NCBI GenBank assembly: GCA_017613855.1
Contig: JAGACY010000377.1
Span: forward strand, 1 to 19,935
Source of the DNA: Pseudomonadota bacterium
GTDB lineage: Bacteria; Myxococcota; Bradymonadia; UBA4248
Direction of reading: 5' to 3'
Length of the DNA: 19,935 nucleotides
In this document: positions 13,553 to 19,935 of the stretch, one piece after another
How the letters are laid out: every line of letters begins with the position of its first letter
Numbering within the stretch: the stretch's first letter is position 1
The notes under the pieces: model-generated
What the model saw: only the letters and a program-made list of their open reading frames with translations
Databases searched by the model: none
What the model was told of the DNA's origin: nothing
Made by a program: the position numbers and the translations under genes

Positions 13553-15748
13553 ATGAAAAGAAATCTGGCCAAAAACGCTTTCTTGTGTATTTTTGCTGCC
13601 TGCATGATGACAGCCTGCGACGATCAGGAATCGACGACCGCTCATATTGACAAAGACTGCAGCCCCGCATGCGAAAACGGACTCGTTTGTTCTCAGGGCG
13701 TATGCGTTGAACAGGGGCCCGGTGAAGATGAACTGGGCGATTCTTCATGCATCGAAACCGGATGCCCCGTCGGAAAATTATGTATCCATGGGGTATGCAC
13801 CGATCCGGATGATGTCGAATGCAATGAAGATAAAGATTGCCCGGGAAAATCGTCCTGCGAAAAACACACCTGTGTCGACTCGACGGACTGCTCAAATAAA
13901 ACATGCCCAGAGGGGCAAAAATGCGTGCTTGGCGATTGTATTGAAATCACATGCCAGGATACCGGATGCCCCGATGGACAGGAATGCAACGGTACGACCT
14001 GCCAAATCATCGATCCATGCCAAAACAAACTCTGCGGCGAAAAAGAACAATGTGAAAATGGAGAATGCAAACCCATTTTATGCGGCGGAATCGTCTGCGG
14101 AGATACACAAACTTGCTTTCACGATGTCTGCCATGAAAACAGCGAATTTTGTGGCGAGGAGATCTGCACCGATACACAAAAATGCGACAACAATGCTTGC
14201 CGTGAAATGAATGCCTGTGACAGTACAAATTGCCCCCAGGGGCAAACCTGTTTCCTGGCTGCTTCCGGACTGCCCATTTGTTACACGACTGAATGCCTCG
14301 AAAATGGTGCTGTTAAAACATGCGCCGAGGGAACTTCATGTGTCGCCGGAGAATGTGTCGCAACGCAAATCAATACCATAGATTCATGCGATAATGGCTA
14401 TCTCCGTGAAAACGGCCAATGCATTGTCCCACTCAAATCAATTGCCATTGCCGTCGGCGAGGATGTCACTGGCAGCGTCGATGTCATGCTCGAATCTACT
14501 GTCCAGCTCAAAGTTATCTACGATCCACCCAATACCACCGAAAGAGACGTCACCTGGAAAGGGACCAATGTCACGCCAAATGAAGAAAGCAAAGCCATTA
14601 CCGAATATGTCAATGCCTCGGGACTGGATACCGATACCCTGACCTTAAAGGGAATTTCCACACTCGCCGGCGAAATTGATATCAAAGTGACATCCAATAC
14701 GCATGAAGATATTGAAGCAACAGCTAAAGCCTATATCAAGCCATACTTCGCACTCCGTCACAATGATTATTATGACGATATCAAAAAATACAGAAAGGGT
14801 GCACTTAAATGCAATTATTACAACGAATATAATCTTGCTGTCTTTAACCGAGATTTATATGAAAAATTCGTTCAACCCAAAATGATTGCCAAAGAAGTCG
14901 ACGGAAAACTCGTTTATTATCCCACACGTGCAAGTGTCGTTGCGGCCATCCGTTTCCTGGCCATGCAATTCCCATTCACATTCCCCTATCGTATGGCTGA
15001 TTTCGATGGAAATTCCATTACCATGATCAGTCATTTTGCATGGACAAAATACGATAAGGCAGATAATCCCGACGATGTCCGTATCTATGGATTAAATCTG
15101 ACAAGCAATGTCTATAACAGCCATACAAATGAAAAAGTCATTTCTACAAAATCTACACCATGGGCATGTACTCAACCCAAAGGAAGCAAACCAATCGGAC
15201 TCGAATGCTCCGGCTTTGTCGCATGGTCTTTGAGAAATGGACGCTTTAATGCCGGCGATTGGAAAACCAGTATGTTTGCCGATTCTAATTTTAATAAAAA
15301 ATCCGAAACAAAAGCATGGGGATTTAATGGCAATAACGTTCACGATAATGTCATCGAAAAATTTAAAGATCTCAATACTGCCAATGATTATATCGAAGCT
15401 AAAAAAGTAAAAGATGATGAGATTCATGCTGGCGACGTTCTTTGGCATGGAACTTATAAAAAAGATGATGGCACAACGGGCTCCGGCCATGTTGCTATCG
15501 TCGCAGGTGTAGCTAGAGATGACGCCGGAAAAGTAAAATATGTTTATGTATCCGAAGCGACCTCCAGCTCCTCAAATCCGTATGGAAATCATACAACAAG
15601 ATATACCTTCGGCGATTTTAAATCTTCTAAATGGGCCGGAACGAGCAAGTATAAATGCTACCTCATCCGAATGGACAAAGTTTATTCCTATGCCACAAAG
15701 AAATATGGCCTCGAAGAAGATTCCAATGCCTATGACGATTTCTGGTAG
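13553..15748 (+). CDS. Cys-rich lipoprotein with Ig-like and NlpC/P60-like peptidase domains
   Basis: 731 residues. It has a lipoprotein signal (FAACMMTAC, lipidated Cys22), then about nine short cysteine repeats (36-290) of the form C-x-x-G-Q-x-C-x-x-G-x-C, reminiscent of EGF/Dickkopf-like modules. A bacterial Ig-like (BIG2-type) domain follows (about 295-398; SIAIAVGEDV, QLKVIYDPPN, VTWKG). The C-terminal part (about 405-731) looks like an NlpC/P60-type papain-fold hydrolase: GLECSGFVAWSLRNG (nucleophile Cys552), DEIHAGDVLWH, GSGHVAIVAGV (His646) and YVSEAT as a possible third site. It probably anchors in the outer membrane and cuts peptide bonds in peptidoglycan of self or others (inference). 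The AGAGGTG-type Shine-Dalgarno at 13541-13548 supports the start. Directly upstream lies its collapsed paralogue, 33 bp away, so its promoter may sit inside that remnant. Confidence 0.85.
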   Translation: MKRNLAKNAFLCIFAACMMTACDDQESTTAHIDKDCSPACENGLVCSQGVCVEQGPGEDELGDSSCIETGCPVGKLCIHGVCTDPDDVECNEDKDCPGKSSCEKHTCVDSTDCSNKTCPEGQKCVLGDCIEITCQDTGCPDGQECNGTTCQIIDPCQNKLCGEKEQCENGECKPILCGGIVCGDTQTCFHDVCHENSEFCGEEICTDTQKCDNNACREMNACDSTNCPQGQTCFLAASGLPICYTTECLENGAVKTCAEGTSCVAGECVATQINTIDSCDNGYLRENGQCIVPLKSIAIAVGEDVTGSVDVMLESTVQLKVIYDPPNTTERDVTWKGTNVTPNEESKAITEYVNASGLDTDTLTLKGISTLAGEIDIKVTSNTHEDIEATAKAYIKPYFALRHNDYYDDIKKYRKGALKCNYYNEYNLAVFNRDLYEKFVQPKMIAKEVDGKLVYYPTRASVVAAIRFLAMQFPFTFPYRMADFDGNSITMISHFAWTKYDKADNPDDVRIYGLNLTSNVYNSHTNEKVISTKSTPWACTQPKGSKPIGLECSGFVAWSLRNGRFNAGDWKTSMFADSNFNKKSETKAWGFNGNNVHDNVIEKFKDLNTANDYIEAKKVKDDEIHAGDVLWHGTYKKDDGTTGSGHVAIVAGVARDDAGKVKYVYVSEATSSSSNPYGNHTTRYTFGDFKSSKWAGTSKYKCYLIRMDKVYSYATKKYGLEEDSNAYDDFW

Positions 15749-15781
15749 AATTCACAATAATAACCCCCTCCCCACTCCGAA

Positions 15782-15802
15782 GTCTGCGGCATAGCTGCAG
15801 AC
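15782..15802 (-). repeat. Small palindromic element, inner-deleted remnant
   Basis: On the minus strand: GTCTGC, AGC, TAT, GCC, GCAGAC. This equals copy 4 (GTGTGC, AGC, TAT..., CGCC, GCACAC) with the inner hairpin removed, and again the outer stem is different but fully paired. It lies in the 92-bp gap between the NlpC/P60-like gene and the NamZ-like gene. Confidence 0.5.
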
Positions 15803-15840
15803 AATAACCTAATAACGAACATCCCCATTACAAAGGCAAA

Positions 15841-17028
15841 ATGATGCAAACCGGACTTGAAGTTCTCCTCGCAAACGACGCACTTCTCACACAACTCAGC
15901 AAATGCAGAACCGCTGTACTGGCCCATGCTGCAAGTGTCACACAAACGGGAGAACATATTATTTTTGCACTGCGCAGGCATGGCATAGATCCTGTCAAAA
16001 TCTTTGCCCCCGAACATGGACTCTGGGGCGCTGCTCAGGATATGGAAGGCGTCGATCACGGATTTGATACCATTGTCGAACGCAATATCATTAGCCTCTA
16101 CGGCCATTCCCTCGACTCACTCAGCCCGGACGATGCACTCCTCGATGATCTGGATGCCGTCATCATCGACATCCAGGATGTGGGGGCACGCTATTACACT
16201 TTCGTCTATACTGCTCTATTCCTCACACAGGCTGCCCTCAAAAAAGGCCTTCACGTCTATTTCATTGACCGCCCAAACCCCATTAACGCCACACAAACCG
16301 AAGGCAATCTCATACAGCCCGATTTCCACTCGTTTGTTGGCATGCGCTCCGTCATGACGCGACATGGCATGACCGCAGGCGAGCTCATTTCCATGTGGTG
16401 CACACTCGAAAATACACCCAATCGCCAGAATCTCCATATCTCATGGATGAATCAGTACGATCGAAAGGCTTACTACGACCAGACTGGCTGTTTTTGGGCA
16501 ATGCCTTCGCCAAACATGCCAAATATCGAAACTGCCATTATCTATCCCGGTATGTGCCTCATCGAAGGAACAAATCTTTCAGAAGGCAGAGGTACGACGC
16601 GGCCTTTCGAAGTCTTTGGGGCTCCATGGGTCAACTCAAATGCCGTATGCACCGCCCTCAAATTGCTCAATCTGCCGGGCATTGCCTTCAGACCGCTCGA
16701 TTTTAAACCCATGTTCCAAAAACATGCGCTCAAAACCTGCCATGGACTCGAAATGCATGTCACAGACAGAAATACGTTCAAACCGGTGCTCACCGGCATT
16801 GCCATTCTCTGCGTCATGCACGCATTACACGAAGAATTTGCCTGGCGAACCGAAACCTACGAATTTGTCAACGACAGACTCGCCATCGATCTGCTTTTTG
16901 GCAATGATAACATTCGCAAAAGTATTGAAACTCAATGTAATCCCTATAAAATTGTTGAGCCGTTCGAAGAGGAAACGCGCGAATGGCTTCTGTTGCGAAA
17001 ACAATTCTTACACTATGCTGATTCATAA
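15841..17028 (+). CDS. namZ: Exo-beta-N-acetylmuramidase, NamZ type (DUF1343, GH171)
   Basis: 395 residues, the usual family length. Conserved blocks of DUF1343 appear in order: FAPEHGLWGA (55-64, with Glu58), ISLYGHS, DIQDVGARYYTF (110-121), DRPNPINA (143-150), RHGMTAGEL (174-182), MPSPNMP (221-227) and YPGMCLIEGTNLSEGRGTT followed by RPFEVFGAPW (235-263). NamZ enzymes release N-acetylmuramic acid from the non-reducing ends of peptidoglycan fragments. No signal peptide is present and an in-frame stop lies at 15805-15807, so this form looks cytoplasmic and would act on imported fragments or on recycling products. Two ATGs are adjacent (15841, 15844); the AAAGG at 15832-15836 is better spaced for the second. 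Placement next to the NlpC/P60-like gene suggests a shared peptidoglycan theme. Confidence 0.92.
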   Translation: MMQTGLEVLLANDALLTQLSKCRTAVLAHAASVTQTGEHIIFALRRHGIDPVKIFAPEHGLWGAAQDMEGVDHGFDTIVERNIISLYGHSLDSLSPDDALLDDLDAVIIDIQDVGARYYTFVYTALFLTQAALKKGLHVYFIDRPNPINATQTEGNLIQPDFHSFVGMRSVMTRHGMTAGELISMWCTLENTPNRQNLHISWMNQYDRKAYYDQTGCFWAMPSPNMPNIETAIIYPGMCLIEGTNLSEGRGTTRPFEVFGAPWVNSNAVCTALKLLNLPGIAFRPLDFKPMFQKHALKTCHGLEMHVTDRNTFKPVLTGIAILCVMHALHEEFAWRTETYEFVNDRLAIDLLFGNDNIRKSIETQCNPYKIVEPFEEETREWLLLRKQFLHYADS

Positions 17029-17065
17029 CGTAATATTAATCAGACCTGATATCGCCTTTTTGACA

Positions 17066-17081
17066 GGGGGCAGCCGCCCCC
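17066..17081 (+). repeat. GC-rich hairpin upstream of palindromic copy 5
   Basis: GGGGGC, loop AGCC, GCCCCC: a perfect 6-bp G/C stem, first of three consecutive hairpins in the gap after the NamZ gene. No T-run follows. Confidence 0.7.
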
Positions 17082-17084
17082 TGC

Positions 17085-17110
17085 GGCGCTATCGCTGCGC
17101 GATACGCGCC
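17085..17110 (+). repeat. Small palindromic element, copy 5
   Basis: GGCGC, TATCGC, loop TGC, GCGATA, bulged C, GCGCC. It has the same layout and single bulged C as copy 1 and is the middle hairpin of a three-hairpin cluster between the NamZ gene and the first Stig1-like lipoprotein gene. Confidence 0.8.
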
Positions 17111-17119
17111 TACCCCCAC

Positions 17120-17138
17120 TGCGGGGCAAAGCCCCGCA
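17120..17138 (+). repeat. GC-rich hairpin downstream of palindromic copy 5
   Basis: TGCGGGGC, loop AAA, GCCCCGCA: a perfect 8-bp stem with a 3-base loop. It is very stable but lacks a following T-run. It ends about 63 bp before the next start codon and would fall in the leader if transcription reads through. Confidence 0.8.
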
Positions 17139-17201
17139 ACGCCCCGGAATTCACAAGGGAACAGCAAAGAATCATCGCGTAAATACATATAAAGGTTCAA
17201 A

Positions 17202-18920
17202 ATGTTTAAATTAGCTAAACATATCCTGTGGGTTGCCACAGCTTATAGTTTATGCGGATGCGCACTCGATACATGGGATATCGAAAAAATTACGGATGAT
17301 CCCGAACATCGCGTCTATTGTCCTGACGATTCTAATAAAGCTGAACTCGATTTTATTCAGATAACAAAAAATGCCGATGAGGAACAGGAAGGAAAATTAT
17401 GCTCAAGAGATGAATGTCTCTCTAAAAAAGATTGCTGCGGACTGAATAAAAAATATGCCGAAAAGTATTTTCTCGCTTTTTCACATCGGATCTGCCCACA
17501 AAATTTAATTTGCTTAAGAGATGATGAAAAAAAATACTATTGCGGACCGGAACAGTTGGAATGCTCAGCAAATAAAGCAAAATGCGGCAATGAATGTGCA
17601 GATCTTAACACGGATGTAAAGCATTGCGGCAAATGTAATTCTCCATGCGATCTGAACACCATCCCCAACGCCGAACAAGTATCATGCATTGAAGGAATAT
17701 GTACGCTCGTTCGTTGCAAAAAAGGTTATCTCCTCGATTCGAATCAAAACACTTGTACACAGGAATCTGAACTTTCCTGCGCTGGACGCTACTGCTCCGA
17801 TTCTGCCGGATGGATTAAAGGGGAATGCCTCGATGATAAATGCGTCGCTGACGAATGCGACGTCGATTATCATATTCTTAACGGCGTAAACGAAGATGAC
17901 AGATATCTGGCATGTGAAAAAGACAGCAATTTGCGGTGTGGTGAACCGCCAGTACCATGCAGCATCCCCGAAAACGCCAAAACATCCAAATGCAAGGATG
18001 GCAAATGTCAGATAGAAAACTGCGAACCGGGATTCCATCCCAATCAGGAAAATACAAATTGTGAAGCGGATACCATTCGGGCATGCGGTGCTATCAACGC
18101 AGATTGCTATGCTCTCGCTGCATGGGGAGACGGCGACGATGATTATCAGGATAATGACGGCTATTGCGATAAAGGCAATTGTCACGCAAACGCATGCGCA
18201 CAGGGATACCATCCTTATAATCAGTTCGTCGATTCAAAATTTGTTCCCTGTCAAAAAGATGACATCAATAACTGCGGGGCCCCCAATCTCAAATGTGTTG
18301 AGCCTAAGCCACTGTGCCAAAACGGAAAGTGTATAGAAAATTGTACCGGTGACATGGCATTGTGCAATTCCGGATGTGTTAATATTAAAACAGATGTTGA
18401 TAATTGCAATGGCTGCGGCAACAAATGTCCGGACAGGCCCAATATGAATGTGACCTGCAACGGATCATGTATCTATTCCTGCAAAAAGGGATATGAAAAT
18501 TGCGATAATGACTCAAACAACGGATGCGAGTTATTACTTTCCGACAGGCACTGGTCCGCATGCCGAACATGCGAATCCGGATACAAAGACTGCGACAATA
18601 ACGAAGCCAATGGCTGCGAAATTAAACTGGCCGAATATGGCCTCAAGGATTGCAGGGCTTGCACAGATGAGTATATTAACTGCGGATTGTATGCCAAAAA
18701 CACAAATATCGCCTCATGTTTAAAAGAAGGAAATAACTGGAATAAAGACACACCCTTTACCAAATTCTGTGAAGAACGCTGCAATAGCACTAAATCGATA
18801 CTCACTTATCCAACATCAGAAACCATCCATCACCCAAGCGTATGTAAACCCAAACAGTATTGTGCAAGAAAAGACGATCCTTATCCGGATTATTACTATA
18901 GATGCACCGATTCAAAATAA
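17202..18920 (+). CDS. Cys-rich lipoprotein with Stig1-like and MopE-like repeats (paralogue A)
   Basis: 572 residues. The N-terminus is a lipoprotein-like signal (AYSLCGC, lipidation at Cys20). A shared N-terminal domain follows (about 25-115: DPEHRVYCP, DFIQIT, KKDCCGL, FLAFSHRICPQ). Then come cysteine repeats: Stig1-like CGNECADLNTDVKHCGKCNS then PC (128-149) and CNSGCVNIKTDVDNCNGCGN then KC (388-409), EGF-like GYxxx...C units between them, and two MopE-like ENCDNDSNNGCELLL / KDCDNNEANGCEIKL units (432-476). It ends in a short domain with DDPYPDYYYRC. Such disulfide-rich proteins are expected at the cell surface; adhesion or binding is only a guess. AAAGG at 17191-17195 is well placed before the ATG. 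It is followed 97 bp later by a homologous gene. Confidence 0.85.
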   Translation: MFKLAKHILWVATAYSLCGCALDTWDIEKITDDPEHRVYCPDDSNKAELDFIQITKNADEEQEGKLCSRDECLSKKDCCGLNKKYAEKYFLAFSHRICPQNLICLRDDEKKYYCGPEQLECSANKAKCGNECADLNTDVKHCGKCNSPCDLNTIPNAEQVSCIEGICTLVRCKKGYLLDSNQNTCTQESELSCAGRYCSDSAGWIKGECLDDKCVADECDVDYHILNGVNEDDRYLACEKDSNLRCGEPPVPCSIPENAKTSKCKDGKCQIENCEPGFHPNQENTNCEADTIRACGAINADCYALAAWGDGDDDYQDNDGYCDKGNCHANACAQGYHPYNQFVDSKFVPCQKDDINNCGAPNLKCVEPKPLCQNGKCIENCTGDMALCNSGCVNIKTDVDNCNGCGNKCPDRPNMNVTCNGSCIYSCKKGYENCDNDSNNGCELLLSDRHWSACRTCESGYKDCDNNEANGCEIKLAEYGLKDCRACTDEYINCGLYAKNTNIASCLKEGNNWNKDTPFTKFCEERCNSTKSILTYPTSETIHHPSVCKPKQYCARKDDPYPDYYYRCTDSK

Positions 18921-19017
18921 TAATATTTTGCCATCTCATACCAAATGACTTAACACAAAGCGAATCACGACGACATCAACACGCATCATAAGCATGCAGT
19001 CAAAGCGAAGGACAGAT

Positions 19018-19935
19018 ATGAAAAAACACGCATTTGCGATGATATTGGCAGCCATCGCTGCCGCCTCTTTCGGTTGTGTTCTCGAGGACACGGAAATGCA
19101 CAAAATAGCCCCCGATCCTCAAACCGCTGTATATTGCCCGGCCAAAACAACCACGGATGTATCTGACGCTGATCGCATCCTGTCCTATATTCAGTTTACA
19201 TCCGAAGAAGATTCCGGCGAAACCATCAAATGTACAAGTGACAATTGCACGTCCAAAAAAGATTGCTGCGGACTGACGGGCAATCAGGCAGAATTGTACT
19301 ATCTCGCTTTTAAATACAGTATCTGTCCTCAGGACATGAGATGCATGAATGATAACACCACAAAAGAGCATTATTGTGAGATGAAGGAAACTGAATGTAC
19401 TGGTGATTACGTCCGATGCAACAATGAATGCTATAATATCATGACGGATAATATGAACTGCGGAGAATGCAATTCTCCCTGCGAGACAAAAAATATACCA
19501 AATTCAAAAACTGCCGCATGTATTGATGGAAAATGTGCTGCCATCTTCTGCATAGAAGGCTATCACGTCGATGATAACACGAAAGAGTGTCTTCCCGATA
19601 ACACCAAATCCTGCGGTGGAACGGATTGTACCAAAACACCTGGCTGGCTCAGTGGCATTTGTGAGGATGATATTTGCGTTGCCAATGCATGCAACCCGGG
19701 CTTTCATACCTATAATCAAAAAAATGAGAATGATACCTATTTACCCTGCGAAGAAGACTCTTCCACACGATGTGGTGAGCCCTATACCGAATGCGAATCC
19801 GGCGAAGGCATCCTAAGTATGGGATGCGAAGATGGTTATTGTATCATTACGGATTGCATAAATGGTTATCACAGATCTAATGACAAAGATAAATGCGAAG
19901 TAGATACAGCCAGAGCATGCGGAGAAAATAAAGAT
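19018..19935 (+). CDS. Cys-rich Stig1-like lipoprotein (paralogue B), cut by the window end
   Basis: 306 codons are visible without a stop; the 3' end lies outside the window. It has a lipoprotein signal (AAIAAASFGC, lipidated Cys20). It parallels the preceding gene block for block: DPQTAVYCP, ILSYIQFTSEE, SKKDCCGL, YYLAFKYSICPQ, the Stig1-like CNNECYNIMTDNMNCGECNS then PC (134-155), then GY-x-C units ending CGEPYTEC and ARACGENKD. The order and spacing of the cysteines is nearly the same, so these are tandem duplicates that have diverged substantially in sequence. AAGGA at 19008-19012 supports the start. Compared with paralogue A, the window ends near A's residue 298, so a further ~270 residues would be expected. 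Confidence 0.88.
   Translation, partial: MKKHAFAMILAAIAAASFGCVLEDTEMHKIAPDPQTAVYCPAKTTTDVSDADRILSYIQFTSEEDSGETIKCTSDNCTSKKDCCGLTGNQAELYYLAFKYSICPQDMRCMNDNTTKEHYCEMKETECTGDYVRCNNECYNIMTDNMNCGECNSPCETKNIPNSKTAACIDGKCAAIFCIEGYHVDDNTKECLPDNTKSCGGTDCTKTPGWLSGICEDDICVANACNPGFHTYNQKNENDTYLPCEEDSSTRCGEPYTECESGEGILSMGCEDGYCIITDCINGYHRSNDKDKCEVDTARACGENKD

Overview
The window looks like a chromosomal segment of a Gram-negative bacterium of the Myxococcota / former Deltaproteobacteria kind, of moderate GC. This is an inference from gene content: a Ser/Thr protein kinase with a transmembrane segment, a secreted TPR protein ending in a MYXO-CTERM-like tail (GCSC, hydrophobic stretch, KRRRI), an N-terminal zinc-ribbon protein of a type common in myxobacteria, and large cysteine-rich lipoproteins with Stig1/MopE-like repeats. 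No rRNA, tRNA, CRISPR array, IS element or phage gene was seen.

Layout. Positions 1-4653 are read on the minus strand: a zinc-ribbon / QW-repeat / TM protein, then a ROK-family sugar kinase whose stop lies 2 bp before the start of a PSP1/RicT-like protein. The RicT-like stop codon touches a 14-copy heptamer array at the window edge. A 498-bp divergent intergenic region (4654-5151) holds promoters for both sides. From 5152 to the end everything is on the plus strand: an outer-membrane beta-barrel protein with its own terminator, a TPR protein with a sorting tail, DNA polymerase I, a Ser/Thr kinase, a collapsed remnant of a lipoprotein gene, its intact paralogue (Cys-rich repeats + Ig-like domain + NlpC/P60-like peptidase domain), a NamZ-type exo-beta-N-acetylmuramidase (DUF1343/GH171), and two tandem paralogous Cys-rich lipoproteins. 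The last of these runs off the window end.

Themes. Much of the plus strand encodes envelope proteins: an outer-membrane protein, three lipoproteins and a putatively sorted surface protein. Two neighbouring genes (NlpC/P60-like, NamZ) may act on peptidoglycan. No single complete new system can be claimed. The most notable non-coding signals are (i) a family of small palindromic elements, six copies in the gaps of this window, whose outer stems differ in sequence yet remain paired around a conserved CTAT...ATACG core; (ii) heptanucleotide tandem arrays flush with gene ends, including one directly against the polA start codon; and (iii) a lipoprotein gene reduced to its signal peptide joined to its last ~30 codons.
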